Shown here piece after piece: positions 11,101 through 23,408 of a DNA stretch of 64,000 nt; position 1 is the first letter of the stretch; each line of letters starts with the position of its first letter. The stretch is taken from contig JAFEVB010000006.1 in NCBI GenBank assembly GCA_032629725.1, forward strand, positions 496,001 to 560,000, written 5' to 3'. Origin of the DNA: Gremmenia infestans (lineage: Eukaryota; Ascomycota; Leotiomycetes; Helotiales; Hamatocanthoscyphaceae). The position numbers and the translations under genes were made by a program. The notes under the pieces are model-generated. The model ran no database searches, had not been told where the DNA came from, and saw only the letters and a list, made by a program, of their open reading frames with translations.

Positions 11101-12400
11101 GTCGCATGATCATGGAGATTCAATATTGCGGGCGTGACATAGTGGTAGGGATTTGATTTAATTTAATTTATATACTCGAGTAAAAGGTGGGTTGTTGCCG
11201 ATTTTGTCATCAAAATAAGTTGACTTTCTCCACCCCCCTGTCGAGCATTGCATCTCATCTTCGCTTGCTGCCCAACATGATACGATTTACGATTTAGTAG
11301 TGGGGTGGGGAAGCTGCTTGACCGTAAAAGCTTAACAAGAGCTTGACTTACTCTCAGCACTCTGATTATATAAAGCAATGTAGTGATAATAATAAGTCTG
11401 TTCCTCAACTTCATGCATTTATCCTTCAATTAGCCTGCTTCTGTCTTACTCGAATACTCAGTACTATTCCAGAATGCTGTGCTGTGTTCTATTGAGGCGC
11501 CGCTGCTTTTAAGGTTATTCTCTCTTCGGCAAAGTATCTCCGCACGTGCTACTCATATGCTCGCGTGACAAGCAAGCTCTTTTCCTTTAGTTGTACACAA
11601 AATCCAAATGGCAAAAGCTTCTTTGCTTGATCGTGTCATACCTTGATAGTCTGGTCTACTCCAATGCCATGCCTTTTGTTGCCGGACGTAATGCCATTAT
11701 GGCACTAATAAAAGGCCTGGTGGGCAGTACTAATAAGTTTCTCAACATACTTTTTACTTCTTCCTAAAACTTCATTACTCTATTCTCCAGACTTGGCTTG
11801 CAAAGAAAAACTTGGAATACGTCTAAGATATTCTAATACACGATGGAGATTTCTTCTTCTAGCCGTATTGGTTCTCTTTCATACTTGTAGTTGCTTTGAT
11901 ATGAGATTCATTTGAAGAAGAAAACAAGGACAAACCTGCAAAGGAGAATCTATGCGATGATTGTAGAAGGGAAAGGGGCAAGATCTGCAGTTAAAGAAAC
12001 AAAGTCGTAAGTCTATACATTCTCGTTACCTGACAGAACTGAATCTGAAGTAGGAATATATCACCTCTCCGCAAGCAATCTTGAAACTACCTTCTTCACG
12101 GAGTAGGAAAGATGGATAAATATTGTTGTAAGACAGGTGGTAATTTCTCACTGCTCGCCATATTATTTTTAGGTGGAAGGTGGAGAGAAGAGATCATTGT
12201 ACCAGCGAAAGAACGAATCAATTGAGTTGACCTCGCTTACCGCCCCCTTAAGTCGAGTCACATTGTTTTGTTTACTTCAACTTCAACAATGTCAATTTCG
12301 AATTGTTTCGCATTCACATAATTCCGATCTATACCGTAACCTCGTGTATTTCACACTTATTGTGAAAGTCTCTCTTCCCCACAGGCCCGTCTTCGCAACA
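11101..12400. other. divergent intergenic region upstream of the duplicated orphan gene
   Basis: 1.3 kb holding the promoters of the Gag1-like gene and the 597-aa orphan gene. The orphan's frame stays open upstream to about 12173 but contains no ATG before 12401. A pyrimidine tract ending CCCCACAG at 12376-12384 could be a 5'-UTR intron acceptor. No gene seen. Confidence 0.45.
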
Positions 12401-14298
12401 ATGTCTCCCAAAGACACACCGGTGCAGATCAAAAAGCGCGAGCTCATTGATCTAGTTGGAGATATCGAGACACCCGATCAAATAATCAAAGCCTCCCACT
12501 GGCTCGACCACATACAATGCGACGACGCGAGTGAGGTGAAAGACGAGGCATGGATGTCGCACATCAACCAGGGCAGTAAGCGCTTCTTTCGGATCTGGGA
12601 CGAGCTTTCATTCTACCGCATCATTGGTGAACCGTCCGCTTTCATCATTCCTGGATGGGTTCCTACCGACAGAGGCTTTGATGAGCTATGTCTCCTGGGT
12701 GAACGATGGGTATTCCTGGCTGCAGAGGGTGCGTTGTGGCGCTTGGAGTCTCATGAATGGTGCCAGAAGGTGAAGCAGAGTGGTGGTTCTCTTGCGGAGC
12801 GCTTGAGGGTTTATTTGGAGGCATATCGGGAGACTGAAGGTTTTGATGAATGGACGGACTATCACATCAACAATGCTAGGTTCCGTGTTGTTAGAGTCTA
12901 TGAAGAGTTTTTCAGGGCAAAGGGAAGACCATTGTTCAATTCAGGTATGCACCTACCTTAAACTCAGATGAATATTCCGTTCACTCACAATGATTTAGGG
13001 CCCCAAGAGGACCGGCTATCTATATCAGCCCAGTTACCTAACGAGAATGTCCCACAAACTGTGGTAGATTCTCCCACCTGGACTCTAGAGGCTTTCAATG
13101 CCGAGTTAGAATGCTTGACTGTCCTCTTTGGAAAGATCACTACCGATGAAGAAATTGCAATGGCTTCCAAGTACGCAGATCCGATAGCCAAAGGCCACAG
13201 AGGCAACCTCCAAAAAGCCGCTTTCGAAAAGTACACGCGAGATAACTGTGACTTCAAAAGAGTTCACGCGGAGATGAATATTTACAAGTTGACAGCTGGT
13301 AAATGCTCCACTTACTTCAACATGGGTGAGGTAGATGTTCTTACTATAGAGGAACTCAGCTATGCCGTCCGCGACTGGATCACTCTCGAAGCCGGAGGGT
13401 TCACGAAGCTGCTGGTGGACGATATGAACAGCGATTCTGCACCGGCCCGGCTGAAGGTCTACATGGAGATCTACAAGAGCCAGAAGGGATTCGACAACTG
13501 GAACGACTACCACCTCAACTATATGCGGTACAGCATTTGGCAAGCTATGGTCTATTCGTACAAGGAGGATCACGAGGCTGGAGTTCAGAGGGAGCCCGAA
13601 GTACCTAGTAAGCTTTGACACAGTTATTGACCATTTACACTGTCTCACATCCTCCAGAAAACATTTCTTCAAAGCGATCCCGAGACACCACACCCACGAC
13701 CCCAAGCCCATCGAAGAGGTTCAGAGAAGCATACACCCCAACCTCAATGCTCTCCCACCTGAATCTCAACGACACCACGCCACCTACCCGCAAATCCCAG
13801 CGACAGGTACGTATACAAACACCCATCCGCTTCGGTGATCCCCTCCCCGCCCTCGACCAAACACCACTTCCACCACCCACACCCAACGATAAAAGCTCGA
13901 GCTCCATCGCCACCTGCCGCACCCGCATCAACGATCTCCTCCGCGCACACAAAGAATCCGAAAAAGCCGTCACCACAGCGCAGCGAGCACTGGACGCCGC
14001 GCGCACCCGGGCCGACACAGCCAGACAGCTGCTCTTCAGCCACACGAACGAGGTGGCTGCCATTTCCCAGGAATTCGTGCATGGGAACCAGGCGCAGAAT
14101 TTGGGGTGCGAGCGTGTTGCGGCGTTCTTGGATCGGACGAGCCAGTTGCAGAAGGAGATTGGGCAGTTGAGGGAGGTGCTTGCGAGGGAGAGCGTGGCTA
14201 AGGAGGGGCGCGATGAGGCGAGGGGGAAGCATAGGGTGTGGGAGCGGAAGATGGAGGCGTTGGAGTTGGTGGTTGATGATCCGGATGTGGGGGCGTGA
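12401..14298 (+). CDS. uncharacterised protein with two related tandem halves and a C-terminal coiled coil
   Basis: Exons 12401-12944, 12999-13607 and 13658-14298 give 597 aa; both introns are GTATGC/GTAAGC...TAG/CAG and keep phase. I do not recognise the family. Residues ~15-175 and ~205-373 look like a duplicated domain: both end with the same signature, RL(R/K)VY(L/M)ExY followed by GFDxWxDYHxN (residues ~134-158 and ~332-355). Residues 385-597 start with a Lys/Arg/Pro-rich segment (KRSRDTTPTTPSPSKRFR, a possible nuclear localisation signal) and continue as a long charged helix with coiled-coil character. No signal peptide or membrane segment. A nuclear, protein-binding role is a guess from composition only. 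Start ATG is the first in the open frame. Confidence 0.78.
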
Positions 14299-14556
14299 GA
14301 GAGATTTGTTGCGTGGCGCCGATAGCTTGCTTGGTCATTGCTGTTTCGATCCGAGCTGGCTGATGATGATTTGAATATCCTGGATATGTGGCACTTTGTT
14401 CTGCATAAGATGGATATAGTATAGTTGTTGCCTGTTACGCGGCTAATACAGATATATTCAATACGGAATTAGCTTACATCGTGTCATCTAGTAGACATTA
14501 CTATGCACTCATCTGCACACCATTCTCCCCCACAAAACACTACACCATTACTTGCA

Positions 14557-16461
14557 TCACATATCAGGATAACACCCAAACCTCTCATCCGTCGCCTCCC
14601 ACCCAATACACCCAAAGCACGTCAGCAGATTCCCCGGATCAAGCTCCTTCTTGATACCCAGCAACCTCTCATACTTCGCCTCGCCCCAAAACGTACCCGC
14701 CGGATCCTTCTCAAACGTATCCGCCTCGTTCAAGTACGCGCCGCCGTCCGGGATCAGGGCCCGCAGCACGTCCGTCGTGTTGGTCGCGATCTCGAACGCT
14801 GTCTTGATGTCGGCCGCGCTCGCGCTGTTGGAGAACGGCACGTTCATCACCATGTGCCAGACCGCCTCGCGCCACGCCGGATGCAAGGCCGAGGTGTCAT
14901 TGGCGGCTGTCGTCGGGTAGTTGCTCGGTGCTGTGACGAGGATCTGGAATGGCACGCCGTATGATAGTAGCAGGGGATCGGTGCTGCGCGTGGGATACGT
15001 AATCATATTCTGCACCTCTAGCAACGCGTCCAGCAATGCAGTTTGGTTCGCCGGCGTTGCGAATTGCGATTCGGGAATCAGACGACTGCCAAGTGCGGTT
15101 CCCAGACCTAGCTTCTCACCACCGGGCTCTAGGTATACTTTGTACATTTCGTAGTAGCCGTCGACGCTGTTGATACCGCTGCTGTAGACGGTATTCCCGC
15201 TCGCGTAAGCTAAGTCGAAGAGCGGCGTCATGGCGGTGACGGCTTGGGCGTTGGTGAGGAGGGGGGTCATGAGGATCAGGCTGTGGTATTGTTTGGAATA
15301 TGCGCCCGGGGAGAGGTAGCCGCCCCAGCCTTCTGCAGCCCATTGGGTGGCGCTTTGAATCATAAGGGAGATGAGTTCTGCGCTGGAGTTTGGGTCGGGA
15401 GAGTAGTAGTTGATATACGCAACCTGGGCGGGGAACCGTTAGCAAGCATGACTTTTAAAATCATGAAAGAATCTTGTACCTGAAGAACAATCTTGGGATT
15501 CGCCCTCGTCGTCATCTCAAAGTTGACACCGAATGTACTTCCACCACCTCCTCTGAGCGCAAACCACAGATCCTGATTCTGGCACTCGTTCGCAGTAACA
15601 TAGGTTCCGTTCGGCAGAACTGTCCGGATTTGCATGACATTGTCAACTCCCAATCCAAACACATTCGTCACAGCACTGTGTCCACCACCCGTAATCCAAC
15701 CCCCAGCTGGGCCCACAGAGCCAGAAGCACCGCCTACAACAGTAACATTGTTCTCATCGGCGAACTGGTAAAGGCCCGCAAACTGCTGTCCGGCACCCAT
15801 GGTCACCCCGTCACCGACCGGCTCACTGCACCCATCAGGAATGAAGCCCTTGGTGAGAGTCATCTCGGGCTGCAAGTTATGGGTCCACAATGCAAGGGAG
15901 CCAGGTGCGGAACTTCGGCCCGTATAATCATGTCCAGTGTTCTTGATGCTCAAAGGCACACCGGTTTCGTTAGCAAACGCGAGCCCGGCTTGGATATCCG
16001 AGACCTCCTGGACTTCGATATAATAAGGCGACACGCTTCCTTGGTAGCACGTCTGCCCCGGAGCGTAGACCGTGGGATCAGATGGCGTGTTCCAATCGAG
16101 GGGACAACCTTCGCCTGTCCTTTGACATGTGCCCCAGTTAGTCTGTATGTGTTAGTGCTGTTGGAAGAGTAATATCGAAATCTGTAATTACATTCATGAA
16201 CCCGCCGTAGTGGTCTGAGATGTAGCTATTTGCCGTGTAGTTCGACTGTACCGCACTGCACGCCGCGGCATCGGGTGTTGTTGCAGTGCCATTGTACGAG
16301 CTGTAGCATGACTGCGCTAGCGGGACACCGGCGAACAATCGACCATTAACGGTTTGGTTCAAGGCAGCCCATTGTGCTGGTGTAGGTGTTGCGGCTTGTG
16401 AATGAGTGACGAGAGAAAAAGCAAAGAGCAGACCGGAAAAGAGCGGACCATGGGAAATCAT
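14557..16461 (-). CDS. secreted FAD-linked oxidoreductase, isoamyl-alcohol-oxidase-like (VAO/BBE type)
   Basis: Exons 16461-16192, 16142-15480 and 15423-14557 encode 599 aa. The start at 16461 opens a signal peptide (MISHGPLFSGLLFAFSLVTH). The FAD-binding PP-loop is present as IKNTGHDYTGRSS; His161 there is the expected site for covalent flavin attachment. GGASGSVGPAGGWITGGGHS follows; it lacks the cysteine used for a second flavin bond in bicovalent BBE enzymes. LWFALRGGGGSTFGV and the C-terminal BBE segment (ELDPGNLLTCFGCIGWEA) complete the fold. Numerous N-glycosylation sequons fit secretion. Such enzymes oxidise alcohols, sugars or secondary metabolites with release of H2O2; substrate unknown. 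Confidence 0.88.
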
Positions 16462-17508
16462 ATTGAAAAGGGTGTTAGAAATAGTGCTAACATAACAAAG
16501 AGAAGTTATACACCGAAATGTCAACTTATATATACTTAGAAACCCGAGACTCAGAAAACGAGACAGTAGATTAGGGGCTGCCACGATATTAAACTTATAT
16601 AAAGTACGTATGCACCGCAGAATATTGAAAGCACTTGCCTAGCTCGGCATGCCCATAAGTGAGCGGATAAAGGAAATCGTGCGCTCTATGCTTGAAAACG
16701 AATGCTTATATTCAGCTCTTCTGCAGACTACCGGCAGTCGGCGTCTTTCGTTTGCCCAAAAGTTCCGATCGTGGAAGGCAAGCAGCTCGGATATTATGTG
16801 CAGTGTCGATCCCATAGATCTAAAAGTTTATTGTGGAAGGCAGCAAAGGAGAAAGGCCAATGGTGTGTTGAAGTCTTTGACCTATTTGAGAAATTCAAGG
16901 CACGGATAATGTAGTTCTCTTCGGAAAGGAATGGGGGTTAATCCGGGATGCTACAAGGTAATATGTATCCCGCTTGTGACTGGCCGATTTCTTATCTGGG
17001 CATGCTTCCATGCAATGCGGAGAATATTGACACTAGGGGTGCATCTCATATATTTTTTGCATATGAAAGAAGTCTGCAAGGCGCGGAGAGCTAAGCCCCC
17101 AGAATTGGAGCCGTTGAGGAGCTGGGAGAGGTATTCTCAGGGTACTGGATTAATGACCCACTCTATCGTTACTAGACGACGTCCACCAATGTACTTAATA
17201 TGTACCAAATTGAAAACGTTTGGGTTTCCTCACTGCTTCTGATATGAAAGATGACTGACAAATTAAATGGTGTTTTAGTGGGGACAATAGGATAACAAAG
17301 ACGCGTACAACCTTCCAAACATGGCAGTGACCATCTTAGAAGACGCCTTGAAATCTGCATAGAAGTAGGTGTTCCCCGAAAAAGAACAATACATGGAACT
17401 ATGGCTTTTCGGGGTCCAGACTTGGCTGTATATGAAGACTACGCTGAAAGGCGTCTAGTCCATCTACCAAAGTGGAAGCATTTCCCATCTATTGGCTATC
17501 TTTCAATG
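16462..17508. other. intergenic region between two minus-strand secreted-enzyme genes
   Basis: Promoter of the FAD oxidase and the 3' flank of the sedolisin. Two overlapping ATG ORFs of 60-90 codons (around 16649-16914, plus strand) have no recognisable features. No repeat found. Confidence 0.5.
16526..16534 (-). promoter_or_regulatory. TATA box of the FAD oxidase gene
   Basis: TATATATAA on the minus strand, 65 bp before the start codon. Position and sequence suit a core promoter of a regulated gene. Confidence 0.5.
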
Positions 17509-19911
17509 CTACAATCCCATCAAAACTTTCAGCAGAACCGGGAAGTTTGGGGTGCTACAAAGGGTCAGCATAATCCAAGCACTGGAAATCGATCAACGCT
17601 TACCCAAGTCCTGTAACCGGATCCCAGCCCTTAGCAGCAGGGAACCCAGTCGAGCCGCATCCAGGGTTGCTACCGACTGTGATATCGTTAAAAGCCTCAG
17701 GGTGTTGATACTGCGGGTCTCAAAGTCAGCATTCAGTCTAGGACTAGAGCAATCGAGGAACTTTACGAGTACAGGATGTATGAATCCTACAGTGCTCTTG
17801 CCAGCCGCAATGCGAGCTTCGTTAGCAAGAGTCAAGACTGCACCGAACACAGGCGCAGACAACGAAGTTCCACCCACGAGCCACCATGAGCCATTGTTAT
17901 ACACGACTTGGCGGTCACCCACAGCCCCAACATCAGGGTAGGCGCGTCCTCCATGATGATACACACCGCCCGTAACACTGCTGAAATTTCCATCTGCAAC
18001 AAAATGATGGTATCCATCGAAACCGAGGGTAGACTCAACCTGATCAAAGTACGCAGAAACGGCGTCGCGTTGGTAGTCTGGGACACCGAAAACGTTGGAG
18101 AAGCCACCTCCGCTCGGGAAACGTTTGGTTGCAACCTCATTCAGCTTTTTGCCTGGTGTTGGAGTAGTAGTATTGTCGAAACGATCCCACTCCGTACTGC
18201 CGACCGAGAGGACATATGGGCACGAGGATGCGAAGTCTACTTCGAAGATCTTGCCAGAATCACCGAGACAGGTAGCGCCCCCAACACCAGAGTCGCCGGA
18301 TGACATAACAATAGTTGTGCCTTGCAGAGCCAGCTTCATCCATTCGTTGCATTGTCGTTTCATATAATAGTCAGGCCACCCGTACTCGCCTGCTCCGTAT
18401 GATATTGAAATAACGTTTGTGGGCTTATAGACGCCACATTGTAATTGACCTGTGTATCCACCAGGGTTGGTGTCGGGATATGAAGGATCAAAGCACTCCT
18501 CAGCGGTACAGTCGCCGGTCTCACCGAATGCGCTGTAGGTGCAGTAACTTCCGTCTATAGCATCAAGGAACGCTGGGACTGTTAGCAGGGATTCAAATGT
18601 GATGAATTACTAGATTATACTCACTGTTCCAGAAGCCATTGAAGGCTCCTGTTGACTCATAATACTCATCGTCTTCTTGAAAAAGCACAAGTCCCTGGGG
18701 ATAGATAAGTGGCGACGAAGAGTCAAAGTCCAAGGGAGCCTCTAAATCAGTGGGCACATATTCGGTTGTGTCTTCAGTTGCTCCGATAGCGCCATCAATC
18801 AGACGCTCCTCGGGATAGGTGCCGTTAGGTATATAACTAAAAAAAACTGTTAGGAAGAGCCCAAGTAAATAATGTGAGTTTCCTTACGGGTAGAGATTGC
18901 TGTAGAAAATGTCGAGATCCTTCCTACTATAGTGAACGTCAAGACTCTCATAAATCCCGAGCTCGTTCCCAGGAGCAGCGGTGGTGGCATTTGGAATGCC
19001 GTACTGGACTAACGTGTACAATATTTAGATCAAGATAGATAGTCGAGCACAAGGTAGGAAGGACTTACCTCTCGTGCATTCAGCCGTAACATATATATCA
19101 CAGGTACTAGAATTGGGGTGCGGAAATCCAGGAAGCTGTGTAATCATCGGTTGCGGTTTGTTGAAATTCCCAGACCGTTTATTCTTGACGTTCCTGGGCC
19201 GGAGTCTGGTACCAGGAGTCACGTAGTCAATGTGCTCCCGGATATGGGTAGGGAGATGATATCCTTCGCTTGAAATATCATGACTCCCAGAGAGGTGATC
19301 CCAGACGTAATAATCGGCAAAGAGTAGCTCTTCGACTTCGGCGGCTGTTGCATCGAATTGGATCCACTAAGTCCCAAGAAGTCAGCAATCATGGAATGAA
19401 ATGAGAATAATCTCATAGAAACTCCGAAGAGGAGAAATACCTGTTTATTTACAGATAGCGCAAATCGGTCAGGGCTGATTCCGGATGAAACAAGCCATTC
19501 AGTGACGGCATCGGTAGTAGACTGTTGTGGAGCGAAAAAGTCAACAACCTCTTCCGCAGTCATATGATTTCCGTAATTGGAAGATCCCGGAGTCGAGCTG
19601 TCCTGGGAGTTAGCAGCATATTCTGCGTCGAAGCTCCGTTTCCATGCTTACAGATCCATAAGTTTGTCATGACCTTCTTCCAGGTTGGACTGCTTCAGGC
19701 CAATGCGCATAGGCAAGATCTGAGTGTCGGGCACCTTGGACCTCTTCGTCCATTGCGACTCCCAGTGAGGCAAGTGACGCTCGTGAAGGCTGTGCGAAGA
19801 AGGAACTACACGCTTTGTCTTTGCTCCAGCATAATCATGGGACACAGGGCCGGCGAAAGCACCGAGCACGAGGCCACTGGCCAAACTTGCCACGAGAGTA
19901 TTGAGCAACAT
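17509..19911 (-). CDS. secreted sedolisin / tripeptidyl-peptidase (peptidase family S53)
   Basis: Eight exons: 19911-19652, 19597-19441, 19366-19069, 19008-18888, 18836-18625, 18578-17767, 17710-17604 and 17554-17509; 670 aa with every phase consistent. A signal peptide (MLLNTLVASLASGLVLGAFA) leads into an S53 propeptide (ESQWTKRSK... YGNHMTAEEVVDFF). Catalytic landmarks: EAPLDF supplies the Glu and Asp, SSGDSGV the oxyanion Asp, and GGTSLSAPVFGA the nucleophile, Ser588. The last two short exons restore the family ending (LYQHPEAFNDITVGSNPGC, then WDPVTGLGTPNF), with its Ca2+-binding region. The enzyme would cleave peptides at acidic pH outside the cell or in the vacuole. A single-exon reading ending at 17593 is wrong because it reads through an intron. 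Confidence 0.92.
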
Positions 19912-21611
19912 GATGCTTGAAGAAGTGAGAGGAAGTGCGGGGCATCATTGTACAAGTACTTTGCTAACATATTGTGCCCAGACCTATGATCCGCATCAGC
20001 ATCAGCACCGACTACGAATGAGAAGGTTGATATCCAACTTCTCGGAGTGAATGTCTTGACCCTCGCAAGGAACAGCAAGGAAGATAAGCTTGTATAGGAA
20101 AGTGGGTTGGCCATCATAGCACTAGTAATCTGTACCTGCAGCAGCCAGGGTGATTTGCATACTGTACTGTATAAGTAACCCTTGCACACCTGCCACATTG
20201 AGCTAAGATCGCCTGGACTTTCTCGAAATCAAGAGTTTCTTGGGACACTTGGGTTCCCAGGTCCTCAACATATTATTTGACAGGGAATAATGGCTGATTG
20301 TATGCTTATCTCCCACAAATCCACGGGAGCGGGGTACTTCTGGCGTCGCGCAACCACCAAGTAATCTTAGTATAGTAAATGTACTATGCGCCGTTGAGTA
20401 CCCCTCGACCAACCAGGAGGTATGCAGCATGATCTATACAGGGAACTCGATGGATCGAAATCATAGAATAGATATTAACCGGTCGGCGGGGAACGAGCCA
20501 TCGTCAGATAGGCATATAATGCCGTGCTTTCGGGCTGGCTCTGGCTCTGGGCTTACGAATGACTTCTAATCTAATGGGCCCGAGCTGTGACTGAACTTTA
20601 TCCGGCAACCGGCATCCCTTTCGTGCCCGCTAACTTGATCAAGGGTTTCTCAACTCTTCTCATTATACTGCTGTACTACTCGTAGTAGTTACGGCAGGAG
20701 GTTCTTCTTGTTGTTGTGAAAGGGTCCATCAAGGGCCGCATGTGGCAAAAGCTTTCCATGAGGTGTCAGGAGTCCTGGTGCTCCACAAGTCCCACGGGTA
20801 AGTGCAAAGCCATACGCGGGTACTCGCGCAGGAGCATCGATCCGTTGTTCCGTCGTACCAGGTATAATCCTAGAACATATGCATTATCAATGATTCATCA
20901 TATATACGGAGGATGGCGAGAAAAGTTGACTGAGAATTTGAGAGAGGAGAGGAGAGGAAGACGCGGCTGCGGCCCCACGAGACCTTCGTACCCCCACCCT
21001 AACTTCACCAAGGGAGAAAACGCGCCTGTCAAAGTAGGCTTAGCGTATCATGCTTAAGCTCAAGCCCAAATCTTTATTTCAACCCCTTCCCCTTCATCCT
21101 CAAGTCAGAAACTTCAGAACTAAATCCAAAAACCAATGATTTGACCCTAGTTTGGATCTGCTCCTGGTTATACCTTCAAAACTTGTAACTTGACTTCAAC
21201 TGACCACGTGACCACGCGTGGAAATCTTATCACTATCTTCCTTCCCTTTTCACTCAAGCCTGAGAGTTTCTGCATGTGACTGCAGTACGCGTGCGCGCGT
21301 CGCGTGGGTTCTTCTGTGCACTCCAGAGGGGCGATCATCTCAAGCGAGAAGGCAGGTGGTGGTGTCTTTCGATCAAAAATGACATTCGGAAGCAGGAAAG
21401 AGGGGTTGCGCAAGGTACATTGCCACTTTGGCCCAGGGTCTATGTGTAGCCGTGAAAGCACCGAAATTCGGTCTTCGCAATCAAGTGATTGCTGTGTGAT
21501 TAGGATGGTAAGAAATCCTCCATCTTATATAAATATGCCAAGACTTTCTTTCACATACCCCCATTTGTGTTTCTACCCACTCTTCAAACGTCCATAAGAA
21601 CTATTGCAATT
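19912..21611. other. divergent promoter region of the sedolisin and mannosidase genes
   Basis: 1.7 kb between outward-facing secreted-enzyme genes. A 113-codon plus-strand frame near 20716-21057 begins with GTG and lacks an ATG start, so I do not call it. A short alternating CG-rich stretch lies near 21288-21305. No gene or mobile element recognised. Confidence 0.5.
21536..21543 (+). promoter_or_regulatory. TATA box of the GH47 gene
   Basis: TATATAAA, 69 bp before the chosen start codon at 21612. Confidence 0.5.
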
Positions 21612-23408
21612 ATGATTCCAAAGTCTCTTTTCCGTTTCCTGTCCTTGTTGTCACTTCTTTCAGTGCAAGCCTCCGCAACGCGGCCAACTATCGTTCCAGT
21701 AGACGAAGGGGAAACCAACACAACTCTCAGTAGCATTCAGAGCACACTTATTACTACAGCACCAGTTACCCTCGCAAGCACCTCCACATCGTTGTCGTTA
21801 TCAGGGTATTTGAACGGAACTGACTCGACGACATCATCCACCTCCGCCACTCCCACAAGCAATACGACCTTGCCGGCATGCAAATCGATACAGTATGCAT
21901 TCCCGTCAGGCACAGGAGGCAACGCAACACGTGCCGCTGCTGTTAAAGAGGCATACCAATATGCCTGGAATGCCTATGTCGAGTATGCCTGGGGCTACGA
22001 TGAGCTGCAACCACTATCGAAAAAAGGAACCAATGACTGGTATGGCTGGGGTGTCACTGTGGTAGATGGGATTGACACGGCCATCATCATGGAGTTGACG
22101 GATGTCGTCTCCAAGATGCTCGAATGGATCCAATCCATCGACTTTACTACAACGCCAGACGGGAATGTTGAAGTTTTTGACACTACGATCCGCTACCTGG
22201 GCGGCCTGCTATCAGCTTACGACCTTCTTAAGAGCGGGCAAGTCTATAACGATTACCCCGCGGATCAGATCGAGGCTCTCTTAACGCAAGCGAAGATCTT
22301 GGCGGACAAACTTGCATATGCTTTTTTGACGCCTAGTGGCATGTCAGCTGTCAACGTTGACTTTAGCACCAACACCCCCGTGGAAGGTAGCTATACAGCC
22401 CCCGATGGCAAGACCTATAATTCGACCAACACAGCCTCTGCCGGATCGTTCCTGATCGAATGGTACCGCCTAGCCGCGCTGACAGGTAACACGACGTATC
22501 GCTCGCTTGTTGACACTGGAGAACAATATCTTACGCACCCATCTCCCGCGCCTGTATACCCTGGTCTGGTCGGCACCCAGTTCGATACTACCGGAGGCGG
22601 GATGCTTAACTTTGCCGGCGGCTGGCACTCCGAGGTGGACTCGTTCCTCGAGTATCTGATCAAGATATACCACTATAAGGCTGACAACATTACCCAAGGG
22701 TACGCCGATTTCTGGCTCAGCGCCACCAATAGTACCGTCGAACATATTGCGTTGCATCCGTATGGGTTCGAAGACCTGACGTTCATTAGTGGGTTGGACG
22801 ACAACGGCACATTGACTTATACGATGGACGACTATGCCTGTTTCGCCGGTGGTAATTTCTTGCTGGGGTGCAAAGTCTTGGGTATAGACTCTCTCTGCGA
22901 CCTGGGCATCGCCGCAGCGGACGGATGTCACCAAACGTACAACACAACTGTTACAGGGCTCGGCCCACTATACTGGGGTTGGTTCGATAGCACGAACAAT
23001 ACTTTCCCGCCCAACGCAGCGGTCGACATCGATAACGGCTACCGGCGGCAAGGAACCGCAAACGGCGAGTTCATCGTCAGTGGAGACGAGGTGTATGCGT
23101 CATTCCCGGAGTCGGTGGAGAGTTGGTGGTACGCCTACCGTATTACCGGAGATCCTCGATGGGCTGAATATGCGTGGGACATGTTCCTCTCTCTCAACGA
23201 GACGGCGCGGAACAGCGTGGCGTTCGCAACCGTCAACAACGTCGACATGCCTTTTGGCGGGAGTCAGAGTGACGGTCTTGATAGTTTCTTTTTCGCCGAG
23301 TTGCTGAAGTATCAGTATCTGACGTTTGCGGACCCTAGCACCATTGATCTGGGGCAATGGGTCTTCAATACCGAGTCTCATCCGGTACGCGTACAGTGCA
23401 CTCCTTAG
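21612..23408 (+). CDS. secreted class I alpha-1,2-mannosidase (GH47)
   Basis: Intron-less, 598 aa. I use the ATG at 21612 rather than 21567 because it begins a clean signal peptide (MIPKSLFRFLSLLSLLSVQA). A Ser/Thr-rich linker precedes the (alpha/alpha)7 barrel. Family blocks in order: WGVTVVDGIDTAIIMEL, FDTTIRYLGGLLSAY, DSFLEYLIKIY, CFAGGNFLLGC with a later Cys in AADGCHQTY (the conserved disulfide pair), FPESVESWWYAYRITGD, and the C-terminal FNTESHP that binds Ca2+. Trims alpha-1,2-mannose from N-glycans or mannoproteins; many sequons suggest secretion. The usual RPE before the ES motif reads FPE here, so the Arg is replaced while the Glu is kept. Confidence 0.9.
   Translation: MIPKSLFRFLSLLSLLSVQASATRPTIVPVDEGETNTTLSSIQSTLITTAPVTLASTSTSLSLSGYLNGTDSTTSSTSATPTSNTTLPACKSIQYAFPSGTGGNATRAAAVKEAYQYAWNAYVEYAWGYDELQPLSKKGTNDWYGWGVTVVDGIDTAIIMELTDVVSKMLEWIQSIDFTTTPDGNVEVFDTTIRYLGGLLSAYDLLKSGQVYNDYPADQIEALLTQAKILADKLAYAFLTPSGMSAVNVDFSTNTPVEGSYTAPDGKTYNSTNTASAGSFLIEWYRLAALTGNTTYRSLVDTGEQYLTHPSPAPVYPGLVGTQFDTTGGGMLNFAGGWHSEVDSFLEYLIKIYHYKADNITQGYADFWLSATNSTVEHIALHPYGFEDLTFISGLDDNGTLTYTMDDYACFAGGNFLLGCKVLGIDSLCDLGIAAADGCHQTYNTTVTGLGPLYWGWFDSTNNTFPPNAAVDIDNGYRRQGTANGEFIVSGDEVYASFPESVESWWYAYRITGDPRWAEYAWDMFLSLNETARNSVAFATVNNVDMPFGGSQSDGLDSFFFAELLKYQYLTFADPSTIDLGQWVFNTESHPVRVQCTP

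Noticed and set aside
14503..14964. 153-codon plus-strand frame over the FAD oxidase 3' end
   Set aside because: Arg/Pro-rich antisense shadow of a firmly identified enzyme.
17593..17710. Alternative sedolisin C-terminus ending at 17593
   Set aside because: It reads through an intron; splicing at 17766-17711 and 17603-17555 restores the conserved family ending.
20716..21057. 113-codon plus-strand frame
   Set aside because: Starts with GTG, a non-standard start for fungal nuclear genes, and shows no motif.
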